From the NCBI RefSeq assembly GCF_910589235.1, contig NC_060956.1, forward strand, positions 16,858,499 through 16,922,498: DNA of 64,000 nucleotides. Reading direction: 5' to 3'. Of this stretch, positions 24,764-34,660 are shown piece after piece. Source of the stretch: Vespa crabro. Lineage: Eukaryota > Arthropoda > Insecta > Hymenoptera > Vespidae. The notes beneath the pieces were generated by a model, which was given only the letters and a program-made list of their open reading frames with translations, did no database searches and had not been told where the DNA came from. Position 1 is the first letter of the stretch. Each line of letters opens with the position of its first letter. The position numbers and the translations under genes were made by a program.

Positions 24764-25260
24764 TAGGATGTTCAAAGAAAACGATTTAATATTTATACAG
24801 TCCATTTAACGCATTATACTGAGTAAATAAGTCATAGTAAACGTAGGTCGAAAGGTCAAGCGTTTCTAAGGTATAAACAATTTTGTATGTTATTATTATG
24901 ATTGATTTATTATTGATTTTTCGATTTACAAAAAGTGTACTGCATGTCCTCCTTCCATTTAAATACATCTTTGACATATTCTTCTCAGAGAGTTGTGAAT
25001 CCTCTCGAAAATTCTACATCTCCGTCAGATGATTTCATATGCATTGCAAATTCGATTTCATAATTCTTCTTATTTATCGGCAAAGAATACATTTTATTTT
25101 TCAAATATCGATGCAAAAGGGAGAAATGCGAAAAGGCCACGTAACTGGTCTACTAGATTCAATCTGCCTTTGATTGAAATAAATCTGATTCGTGAAGATA
25201 TTGGTAAAGATTTCAAAACAGAGCATAAGAAGAAACTCTTCGATTAGGAAACTTTTCCAT
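24764..25260 (-). mobile_element. Tc1/mariner-superfamily relic (C-terminal transposase part)
   Basis: On the minus strand, fragments in consecutive order match the DDE_3-type transposases common in insects: RPVTWPFRISPF (usual GPVEWPPRSPDLTP), YLKNKMYSLP, NRICNAYEII, then the C-terminal IHNSLRRICQRCI and MEGGHAVHFL followed by TAA (complement at 24926-24928). Stops and frame changes separate them. The plus-strand sequence from 24764, TAGGATGTTCAAAG, resembles a terminal repeat end of the TACAGGGTGTTCAAA kind. The N-terminal half and the other terminus were not found. Confidence 0.6.
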
Positions 25261-26159
25261 GTTAAGATGTCAAGTTGCTAACAACTGACTAATTACTGAT
25301 ATAATTTTTGAAATTGTATGAGGACATTCAGAATGCGGTTTATAAATACTAAAGAAAACGTCGTACACAATGATAGGAATCAATAAGTTAATCATAATAC
25401 TGATATACAAAAATGTTCAGAAACGATTGAACTTTCGATCTATGTTTAGTAAGACTTTTTTATTCAATATAGTGTGTTCCGTTTACTGTATAAATAGTGA
25501 ATATTTCTTTTATTTTTGGACACACTTTCTGTATGTATTTATATATACATACAGAAATTTTTGAAAAAATTTAAAGTTTCTTATTTCAATATAGTTTAGT
25601 AAGTCATGTATTTTCAAACTTCCAAAAAGAAACGAATTTTATATTCAAATAATTAATAATTAATATACAAATAATTATATTAAAAACAAAGAAACAAATG
25701 TTATTTCCGCCGATCCATCTTACGTTTATCATATTTTTATTTTTTAATAACATTAAAAATTTTTAAATAACATTTATATAATATAACTTCAAACATTTAA
25801 TATGAAATTTTATCAAAACGATTTGTGCGGTCCGCTATAAAAATGATTTTTTTACTCGAGTAATTTGTAATATTTTTTAAAATTTGTTGACATCCATCTA
25901 CAGTATATCACAAAAATATGCTCTTTAATATTAACTATATAGACCGAACAATTAATATCTCTGAATAATTTTTCGCTACGGTAGCTCTATACGGTATGTA
26001 TAATATTTGTACGTATAAAATATATGTATTGTAATATATATGTATGTATACAATATTATTAGATCTTTTTTTGGTTCAACCAATTTGTTGCAACAGTTAA
26101 AAAATATTAATACACATAATATACATATATATACTATCACACGTTAATACACTCATACT
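25261..26159. other. AT-rich non-coding DNA
   Basis: Should hold the N-terminal half of the preceding transposase if it survived, but nothing is recognisable. An ATACATAC-type inverted repeat lies at about 25532-25553. Otherwise AT-rich. Confidence 0.45.
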
Positions 26160-26540
26160 CTTTTCCTTTATGCGTTTCATGGTAACTCGACTCCTGAGAG
26201 AGGTCAGAGCAATATTCTCATCTACTACTTCTGACCTACAAATTTCTTCTGGTCTGAACAGAACTACCCCTCATTTTCCATCGTATCCACACATGTATAC
26301 ACGCACACACAAACGCATATAAGCCATCTCAGCATCCTCCACCCCCTGTAGCTGATAACAGCATCCTTGCCGATGGGTCCGCATTTTCAACGACCGTCTC
26401 TTGAGAATCGCGACGCAAGACGATCATGCGAGTGGTTTTTCTTGTGAAAGTACATACGAGCACGTTGTGAATGCCACGATCTCACCGAATTTCTATTGAA
26501 TTCTATTGGTGCTACGAATCCTCTTTTCCAGCCATGTACT
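26160..26540. other. Less AT-rich island, possible regulatory element
   Basis: A sharply bounded island in very AT-rich surroundings, without an open frame that looks coding. It includes a CA/CG-rich stretch, GATAAC, and a CTCF-like CAGGGGGTGG on the minus strand. A regulatory or conserved non-coding element is the simplest reading. Confidence 0.3.
26338..26351 (-). promoter_or_regulatory. CTCF-like motif
   Basis: TCCACCCCCTG is identical over 11 bases to the CTCF-like site at 8129. The minus strand reads CTACAGGGGGTGGA. The core fits CTCF less well upstream of the G-run than the 8129 and 59765 sites. Confidence 0.18.
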
Positions 26541-28530
26541 ATATTAGAATCATGGGTGTTCGTCTGTAATTCACTCTTCGAATATTTGAATAAAATGCGT
26601 ATGACTTTGGCGAACCGTTAAAATAAATAAAGAAAAAATAGAAAAAGAGATAAAAGAGTCTATATTTAAAAATAACAGAGGAATACTGAAAAAAATAATT
26701 GTGAAAACGATTGTTATTATTGGAAAATTAATATAACTGTAAATTGTAAGTTTTGGACTATGATGTTTCGTAAAGTAATCGAAAATTTATCATTTAAGTT
26801 TCTTGTTCTTGACACACTGTACATTGATACTTTTCAAGTTCCATAAAATATTACTCATGAAAATTTATTTCAAATAATTAATTTATTTATTTTTTAAATA
26901 TTTATTTTATTTGTACATTAAAGTCTCCTAAATTTGTTTCTCGTTCTATATTTTCCATTCTACGAATCAGTATTTAAAGTTATTACAGATTTCTTATATA
27001 AACGAGTCGAGAACGAAAAGATCTTACTCGTGCTTTAGCTAAGGTTATTAAGGAGGTATATTAAATCGTATTATTACGTGGAGTAACCTTTGTGAAATCT
27101 TACAGGTGAATTTCTTTATGGTGAGTTATATTTATACAGGATTAAACGACCAACAACGATAATGTGCGAAAGCGTCAAAATCTAACGCTCGTTGACAAGT
27201 TAAATTCCCTGATCCAGTGGGACATCTAAAAACACGTTCACGAACGTGGCACGAAACTTCTTTCGGTTCTTTAAAAGCTATTCTCATTGTCTCACGTTCT
27301 TGAGCTTTACCATGGAACTAAAAATTTACATCCTTTTCACATTAAAAAGTCCACGGAACAGCTTAGCGTTATGCTCCGGATTTCAACTTCTCCTCCATTT
27401 TATTTTAATTCTTTTTTTTCTCTTTCTCTTCTTCTTCTTCCTCCGCGTCTCTCATTTCTCTGACTACGCTTATTCCTCTCTTTTTCGAAGTTCTCAGTGA
27501 CCAACCAAGTACAAAATGCACTCTAACAATCAGTGGTACACGGCGTGATTCGTGCATACATTACATACGTACGTACCTGAAAGAATACTAAAAAAAAAAA
27601 AAAAAAAAAAAAAAGAAAATTATTCGTTACACATTTCAAACTTATCTCGCGCGAAACAAGAAGATAGCAAATGTACTAGTTAGTTAGATTTCAGAAAACT
27701 AATTGTAAGTTGAATTTAAAATTTCAAATCGCATTTATCACTACGAATTTTTTTGCATTTTTCTTTTCCCCAACTGAGACGCCATTGCGGATACTGTCGA
27801 CAATTTTCTGACTCGTTAAATCTTCTTCAAATAACGGAACTTGTCGACTCGTCGTCGGAAAAAGTTATCGTAGCGAAATGCGAATGGAGTCAGTAAATTT
27901 CTTCGAAGACAATATTCTAAATAGTGCGGTAAAAAAATGCGGAGAGAAATTTCATTTTCTTTTTTTTTTTTTTTTTCTTTAAGGACGAAATTCTTAACTG
28001 AAATTGTTTTTTTCATTGTTCACCGTCGACGAAGAAGAGGAGAATTCCGTCATTGCGGTCGAATAAACAAATTTTACTCTCTTGATAAACTCGAGGTATA
28101 TTTTATAAAACGCACAAACATCATCGAATTTTTAATCTATCAAATATTTTGAGAGTGTATTCGTTCGAATATACATATGTACATATGTACCTAAAACGCA
28201 TTGTTCTTTTCTTTCCTTTTTTATCCATTTTATCGTAAATAAAATTCGATAAACTCGATATTTCTTTGATAAGCATAAAATGTTCTCTGAAAACAATTGA
28301 CATGGCGATCATGGAAAGCGAAAAATAAAATACCAATCTTTCTGTTGCATTTGTTGGAAAAATACTTCTAGGTTTTATCGATCGTAAAAAAGGAAAGGCG
28401 AGTAAATTTATTTGACATAAAAAAGAAAATCGACATTGCCATTAACAATACATCACGAATAACAAATTGACTATGATGTTCTGTAACGAATCAATGTCTT
28501 GTCATAGTTCAATATTCTCTTTTTCTTTAT

Positions 28531-28575
<45 letters not shown>

Positions 28576-28815
28576 AAGTATGTATGTAACGAATGATTGT
28601 ACACTCGTATAAGAAAACTACGCAAATGAAATTTTATTTAATATACATTGCGTATATTACTAGTAAATCATAATTTTTTAATTATACACGAGAAATTTCA
28701 CGATTCACTTCTTTGTCTCTTTGAAAAATAAATTCAAGTAAAAAATCAATCAATATATTTATTTAATTAACAAATCCATCGCGTTGCATCAAGAAAATGC
28801 ATATCATAAACAGGT
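26541..28815. other. Non-coding AT-rich DNA
   Basis: No gene supported. Contains an A-run at about 27591-27614, a T-run near 27961, and an (AT)n at 28532-28572. The frame at 27246-27500 is partly pyrimidine-tract sequence with no recognisable domain. Confidence 0.5.
28532..28572. repeat. (AT)n microsatellite
   Basis: About 20 perfect AT units. Confidence 0.95.
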
Positions 28816-28923
28816 ATGTGTTACATTTCCGAGATACGTGTTGACAACATTACGAATAAGACCGACAACGAGGACAACGAGAAACAGAATGACGAGGAAA
28901 CCACGTTGACGCCAGCTGTCTAG
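28816..28923 (+). CDS. Possible 3' terminal exon with acidic C-terminus
   Basis: A less AT-rich island open from 28816 to TAG at 28921. The end reads NKTDNEDNEKQNDEE then TTLTPAV: acidic, polar, with coding-like GAC/GAG/ACG usage. No domain is recognised. An AATAAA signal lies at 29031, about 110 bases after the stop, with GT/T-rich sequence just beyond, as expected for a short 3' UTR. A possible acceptor is the AG ending at 28833 (TTCCGAG), which would join in phase 0, the phase of the 10614 exon donor 18 kb upstream. The pyrimidine tract is weak, so the link is speculative. Confidence 0.25.
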   Translation: MCYISEIRVDNITNKTDNEDNEKQNDEETTLTPAV

Positions 28924-29030
28924 CTTTGCGCTTAGTCGCCAACTTACAACTAAGCAGTCGGTACATTAGATGAAGTTAGTTGAGAAAGTGAATAGATGCT
29001 CAGCTATTATGAGTAAGAATGAACTTTCCT

Positions 29031-29036
29031 AATAAA
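29031..29036 (+). terminator. Candidate poly(A) signal AATAAA
   Basis: Canonical hexamer about 110 bases after the TAG at 28921, followed by GTGCTGGTG and TCTTTGTCTGG-like GT/T-rich sequence. AATAAA is frequent by chance in AT-rich DNA, so its value depends on the exon call. Confidence 0.25.
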
Positions 29037-29249
29037 TTGTCATTACGTGCTGGTGAGACAATTCGTCTTTGTCTGGCATTTCTGTGAGTTACTAAGATTT
29101 CTAAAAGAAAAAAAAAAAAAGAAAAATAGAAAATTATTTCGTCGTTTTCGTCATAATATAATTTTAATGATTACCGTCTATTAATGATTATATTATTTGC
29201 TTTTTATTTGAATTTACAACATTAAATTAATTAAAAATTATAAATATTA

Positions 29250-30213
29250 CACTAGGTGAGTGTAAAAACTTTTGTTCGTCTAAAATAGTTTTATTATTTG
29301 TAATAATCCAGAAAAATGTTATACATAAAACTTGTATGATATGGAGAGTCTGAATGATATGGGAGAAAATGTGAATACATTATATGTGCGTTCGGTCATC
29401 TTTCTTTTTTAAATGGGATACTAATATTTTTTGTATTGCTATGTTATAGCCACTATTGTTATGACGATTTCAACATTGAAAATCATTCAAGTTTAAATAT
29501 GGTAATAAAATAAATTTTTTTATTACAGAGGATGTTCAAAGTATTGATTATTTGTATCAATGCAAAGTCGCAATTTTTTTATTGTTAAATCATCAGTATG
29601 TTCTATCATCTCTGGATTTTCGATTCGAACATATGCTGTAATAATTCGTCGTCTCATATTTTCTATTTTAATGGATATTTTTTGATGGACAACATTTTTA
29701 AATGTTCCTCATCGAATTGAGTAAAGTTCATTGAGTGAGATTCATCTTGATTATCATGATGTCATTTGTCTCAGCAATCAATTGATACTGACTATCGATA
29801 TTCCATGCAATATCGTAAATTGTGATAATGTTTACGTTGTTGTCAGTAATGTATGTCAATACCTAAGACAACTATTTGCCTTTGCAAGAAGTCTATCCAA
29901 TTCAGTGATGATAAAATCGCAATTCCATAATTCGAAAGTAACAATAATTTTACGATCCTTTAATTATCTTGAATGACCTTTAATAGTAGCATGGTGAAAA
30001 TATCACAACAGTGGTTAGCACACAACGATAAAAAAAATATAACATCCCATAAAAAAAAAAAGAAAAAAAAAACAGAAATTACCTTGAAATCTTCATTAAA
30101 TCTCCATCCACGTAAAAAAGTATTTATATCACATTTATATTAATCTCTCTATATAATTTTTACAAATAACAAAAATATTTCAGATGAACAAAGTTTTTAC
30201 TCTACCCTGTATA
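29250..30213 (-). mobile_element. Tc1/mariner-like element relic with long TIRs
   Basis: Both ends carry matching inverted repeats of at least 50 bases. The left has AGGTGAGTGTAAAAAC then TTTTGTTCGTCTAAAA. The right, reverse complemented, has AGGGTAGAGTAAAAAC then TTTGTTCATCTGAAA, and both continue into TTTATTATTTGTA or TTTGTTATTTGTA. The minus strand ends in a transposase C-terminus (29523-29657). Length of about 960 bases is short for an intact element and the rest of the gene is unreadable, so it is inactive. A TA precedes the right end; the left border is less clear. Confidence 0.7.
29523..29657 (-). pseudogene. Transposase C-terminal fragment
   Basis: Forty-four open codons to a natural stop. 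They begin MRRRIITAYVRIENPEMIEH and end LRLCIDTNNQYFEHPL, matching the C-terminus of insect DDE_3 transposases (usual RI..A...I.PEM......RL..CI..NG..FEHLL). The catalytic triad region upstream (29660-30000) is not recognisable. Confidence 0.65.
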
Positions 30214-30721
30214 TGAGTATTATTAGGATTACGAAAATTAAAAATACGTGATCTTAATTTGAAAAATTGTTATCTTTATCTTTGAAATGTTTTGATGTCG
30301 GGTATTATAGATTATCAATGCTATCATTTAGGATTACATCGTAATGTAGCCCATTTAGCTTAGTGCTCGAGACAGCTTTGCTAACGATTAGTAGTAAGTG
30401 CATGAAAGCGTCGATCATCGTCAATTCCACAAGGAGTGTAAAGCGTAAGGGAGACATGCATACGTCAAAAGCACGCGGTTCCACATCATGTTTCCATGTC
30501 TGCATAGAGAAGGAAAATCTAAACATTCTCTTCGTTCCTGAATATATCAATATATTCTTATCTTCTTGATTCATTCATCATTATTGTAATGCTTAACGCA
30601 AACAATACTTTTTTTCTAGTTTTAATCACATCCGTGAACAACTTAATATTACATTCGAATAAATATATTTGTTAACAAGGAAGGAATATATTTATTTGAT
30701 TTATTAAATCACAAAATAAAA
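30214..30721. other. Intergenic DNA with a small open island
   Basis: 30305-30574 is less AT-rich and open on both strands (68 codons plus, 89 codons minus), with no recognised domain on either. The two frames overlap in antisense, so at most one could be real. I call neither. Confidence 0.3.
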
Positions 30722-31082
30722 TAATTCATTCCAAGTGGCAACCTTAGTCGACGAAGGATCGAATAACGCAGTTAGGATAGTGGATGTACTATGCAGAAGA
30801 TCGAATTAGAAGGGTGGTATTACATTGACATTAGGAGGTAATTGCGTTGTTGATAACAAGGGAAATAGACCAAATGGAGAGCACTTTGATATATCCATGA
30901 AAGCAAGATTCATGTTTGTCTAAGAGGACTATTCCTGTCTTACGTGTATCTCTACTAGGAATATTCCCGTTCAATTAGAAATGTACAAGGAACTGTACAG
31001 AGAACGATCTTGTTCGGGTCATAGAACTGTATGTGGAACGAACGGAGCATGTCGAATAATTTCTACATTGGGATCGATGAGA
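30722..31082 (+). pseudogene. Possible old pseudogene, unrecognised
   Basis: In one plus-strand frame this less AT-rich island is open for 118 of 120 codons, interrupted only by TAG at 30807 and TAA at 30921, and closed by TAG at 31083. The three pieces read on in register: NSFQVATLVDEGSNN, then GGITLTLGGNCVVDNKGN, then a Cys-containing part (EDYSCLTC, SCSGHRTVCGTNGAC). I do not recognise the family. A lower A+T content also makes stops rarer by chance, so this may be non-coding. Confidence 0.25.
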
Positions 31083-31846
31083 TAGAAACGAGCATGTTAT
31101 CTAAAATAGATCATTGAAATCATTTCAAGTTGAAATCATAATTATCAATTTTCCTATCTTTATTATCTTTCTATGTTCGATTAATTAAGAAACAATTATT
31201 AAAGAAATCTTATATAGATTTGAAAGAAATCATAATTACTAGAAAGACAAAAGAGATGAGAGAATAAGATAAAAGTCAATGCACGAAACAATCGACAAAA
31301 GAATCGATCAATGTATTTCAACGAAAAGGATATTAGATTTAACCATATTCTCCTATCTTTATTATTTCTCAAAGGAAATTGTGTTAATTAATATAAAGAA
31401 TTTAGTTGACATGACTTTTCAGCAAAATACTAGACAGAACGATTTAGATCTCTTTCTCTATTTTCCTCTCTGAAAAACACTAGATGACTTTTATCTATTC
31501 CATGTGGAACACTCGTAACTTTATGTAATATATGTACATATATGTACGTCGTACACATGATTGTAACAAATAGATATGCTGGAGGCGATGTTACTCCGTA
31601 GAGGAAAAAAGCTCTCTGAATTGTTACAATACGAACGTGTAAATTAATACCCGATATTCCATATACAACCGTATAGAGAACGTTCCTAAAAAATAAAAAA
31701 AAAAATAAAAAAAAAAACAAAAAGAAATATATCAAAGAGAAACGCATAAAGGAAACAAAATACTCTAGATGAACAGTTAAAAAATTATCTATCGTTGTTC
31801 GACAATAACACGTTGATAACAGATAAAACATAAAAATCGAGAAATA
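31083..31846. other. AT-rich non-coding DNA
   Basis: No gene supported. The 197-codon minus frame at 31430-32023 crosses A-runs (31688-31730) and a GA repeat and reads mostly Phe-Leu-Ser low complexity. Confidence 0.5.

Positions 31847-31887
<41 letters not shown>
31847..31887. repeat. (GA)n microsatellite
   Basis: About 20 GA units with one AA interruption. Confidence 0.95.
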
Positions 31888-32089
31888 ATCTTCGGTAATT
31901 GCGAGAATGCAGTATTTGTCTTCGATCAGGTTGTTCTGGTAACCTCGAAAGATTAAACAGTTCACAGCGAACTGAGTTGCGTCTGGGTTGCGAATACTGT
32001 TCGTCGAGCAATCGCGAATCCAACGAGCTCTACGGACGAAACAATAGACAATGCTGTCCTCGAAGGACTCACATACAATATGTAACTAT

Positions 32090-32091
<2 letters not shown>
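31888..32091. other. Less AT-rich island between microsatellites
   Basis: About 200 bases between a GA and an AT repeat. Open on the plus strand with a Cys- and Arg-containing frame (31899 on), but it has no recognised domain and runs into the AT repeat. Confidence 0.25.

Positions 32092-32133
<42 letters not shown>
32092..32133. repeat. (AT)n microsatellite
   Basis: About 21 AT units. Confidence 0.95.
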
Positions 32134-32136
<3 letters not shown>

Positions 32137-32518
32137 GTTGGTAAAGCAATGTTGGTATAGCGACCAGTAATATGGCTTCACTTCACTTCGGTACGACGAA
32201 ATCCAGTTATATCGTCGCGCCATTATAATAATTGTATGCACGGGACTTGGTGCAATTATAATACGACGTGAGGGCAGCCACGTGTATATGAATGTGTATG
32301 AGTATATGTAGTATAGAGAGGAATTGAAAGGGAGAAAGAGAGAGACGGACACCAAAGCCGAAGCTGTCCCACGAGGGAACATCCGGAATTTCGAGAAAGG
32401 AATTTCTCGCGTGAGTGCAATTTTACGACTGCAGTGGAGCATACGTGTATATGTGTTCCTTTGTGAAAAGCGGCAAGCAGCGAGAAGAAGAGGAAATCGG
32501 AGATGCTCTCGCTTCGAA
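32134..32518. other. Less AT-rich non-coding island
   Basis: Sequence with normal complexity and no stop-free frame that looks coding apart from extensions of repeat frames. Includes CACGTG at 32280-32285. May be regulatory; nothing specific is supported. Confidence 0.3.
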
Positions 32519-32583
32519 TTCTCTCTCTCTCTCTGTCTCTCTCTCTTCTTCTTCTTCTTCTTCTTCTTCTTCTTCTTCTTTTT
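32519..32583. repeat. (CT)n-(CTT)n compound microsatellite
   Basis: CT units with one CTGT, changing at about 32547 to CTT units. Frames give Ser-, Leu- or Phe-runs depending on register. Confidence 0.95.
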
Positions 32584-33125
32584 CACTTCGATATTGACTT
32601 TCTCACATCGCTAGTATGCAGAGAAAACGGATGGAGTTATGTAAAAGTCGATTAACCACCGTATCGAAATGCATCCGTCTTCGGTTTAAGCTGTCCGATT
32701 TGAAATTCGACTTTATCTTTTATCGTGGGAAATTATTCTTCTCGAATGATTCGTAATTTCACGATCATTATATTTTCTAAAGCGTCTTTTCGACGACATC
32801 GTTATTGTCAAATTCGTGCGTATGGAACTTCATCTTTTCAAAAACCACGGAAGTTCATCAAATCGATCGAGCGATATTAAAATTTGCTCGTGGTATATTC
32901 ACGATGGAATGTAACATAATTTGAATCGGTTATAAAAAGAATGGTCGTGAAATGAATACATTATGCGTTAAACGATCAATTATACGTACTCTCGAATTGA
33001 CTTTACGCCTGCGTACGTCGAATAATGAGCAATTGTATGGAATAATGTTTACTTTGTTCTAGTACATTTATGAATGACTTTAATTCTTCGATAAAGGAGG
33101 AGGAAATTTGTATATCTTTTATAAA
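32584..33125. other. Non-coding DNA
   Basis: Mixed composition with many TCGA words. No frame of note and no recognised element. Confidence 0.45.
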
Positions 33126-33470
33126 AACATAGGTACACTCTATATAGTGTACCGACGAAAAAGTGTTTACCAGAATTATTATGAGATCTAGTAATATTTT
33201 TTAAAAATGCTGAGACAGGTCAATTTGTTCATGAGAAGACAGGTCCTTGTCATAAATTCGTTCAGTTCAGGCTAACCCTCTCAAAAATCTTATATGGCAG
33301 CAGGGATCAAATAGCATATCACTTGAAAGGTCTTTTAATTCTCTTCATAATGGTTTTTCTATTCTTTTTTCCTTTCTTTTTTCTTTTAATTTTGAGTCAA
33401 TGCCTTTCAAAATTTATGTCGAAAGGTGGGACATACTATGGTGGGTAGTACTCTATCTTTCTTTAATCGT
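33126..33470. other. Unclassified repeat candidate
   Basis: Begins with a short palindrome (arms GGTACACT and AGTGTACC, 33132-33153). It contains paired GACAGGTC words at 33214 and 33239 and ends with GGTGGGACATACTATGGTGGG. Word usage differs from the flanks and no frame is coding. It has the look of a dispersed repeat, but no terminal repeats or target duplication are established. Confidence 0.25.
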
Positions 33471-34307
33471 TTATCTTTTTCTATTTTATCCTTAAATATC
33501 ATAATCGATCTTATAGATGTTCGATAAAGTAACCTCGATAAGTGAACATTCTAATTCTTTTGACATTTATTATGCCACGAAGATGATTAATTATAATTTA
33601 CTTCGAGGATATGGTAAATGATCTCGAGCACGATGTACATTAAATTATATTATAATATCGAAAATCAAGGGATGTAACGATGACGATAAAATCTTATTCT
33701 TGTTTCGAAAAAATAGGAAGACTCCTATTCATATTATTTAATGTCACAAACTTTGAAGATTTCTATCGAGGAAAAAAGATAGAGTATGATGATGCTTCTT
33801 GTTGCAACGAAGATCTAAATTCGTAGTAATACCGGGAAATGACGAACGAGCTTAAATCTAGTCGACGTTTGATTCCACTGCATATTCAAGCGACTAAGAT
33901 TTATATCCCCGTTTCATCTCTTCCTCCCACCAATCTCTCTTTCCTTCTCATACTATCACGCAAGGTATGAAGATCGATCAAGTTCTCGAATGATACCCGC
34001 TGCGTTAAAATATTTAAATGAAACGTATATCGGGCAAGATAAATAACGTGGTCGGAATAAAATTTTCCGGAATTCGGAAGATTTTTCGTGACTTTGGTTC
34101 GAAAGATTCAAAGATCGTTGCACGTGCGAATTAAGTCGAAATATGTATATATTTATGTATTTGTATATATGTTCACGTATGTGTACGTGATATGTGTATG
34201 CATAGATGCATTCATATATGTATCGACAACTCGTTTTGGCAGGATTCAGAAAAGATTTGGCATCGGAAAGACATATGTATATACCGTATACGCTTTCCGC
34301 ATAATAG
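33471..34307. other. Non-coding DNA
   Basis: No gene supported. TATGTAT-rich stretch at 34141-34222. Otherwise unremarkable. Confidence 0.45.
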
Positions 34308-34325
34308 CACGTGTGTTACCACGTG
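34308..34325. promoter_or_regulatory. Tandem E-boxes CACGTG-N6-CACGTG
   Basis: CACGTGTGTTACCACGTG: two perfect palindromic E-boxes separated by six bases. E-boxes of this sequence are bound by bHLH dimers such as CLOCK-CYCLE, MAX or USF, and a 6-7 base spacing is characteristic of circadian tandem E-boxes. It lies in a less AT-rich island (34230-34660). Function is inference. Confidence 0.35.
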
Positions 34326-34660
34326 TCCCGAAGAATCTAGTCAAGTTCGAACTCGGCGATAGCTTCGAAACTCTCCTTCCATGTTTTCACCGCGGACTTG
34401 CCACCTAACCCGATTTCCATGTATGTTTGCATAATTTATTCCGAAGACGTATGTGCACGTTATGCACCGACTGAAATTAATGATCCCTGTTTACCGCGAA
34501 TAAATTGCTATAATTATCGGTGCGGCCAAATGAATTGTACTTGTGGCGCATACGGTGCGGTACCGATGCGTTCCCACCTCCTAATGGTTGTTCTACGTTT
34601 CTCGATAGTACCTACTGCTTACAAGACGATTAAATATTTGTTAGTTTCTATTAGATCGAG
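34326..34660. other. Less AT-rich island, possible enhancer or exon
   Basis: The plus frame at 34398-34673 contains several Cys residues (CGQMNCTCGAYG) but shows no recognised domain and no convincing splice pair. With the E-box pair at its edge, a regulatory element is as likely as an exon. Confidence 0.25.

Noticed and set aside
30305..30574. Antisense pair of open frames (68 plus, 89 minus codons)
   Set aside because: Neither shows a domain or splice sites. Mutual overlap suggests compositional chance.
31430..32023. 197-codon minus-strand frame, the longest in the window
   Set aside because: Phe/Leu/Ser-rich, carried by an A-run and a GA repeat. No domain or splice context.
32086..32586. 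166-codon minus-strand frame starting with a poly-Lys run
   Set aside because: Both ends are microsatellite translation (CTT and AT repeats). The middle has no recognised content.
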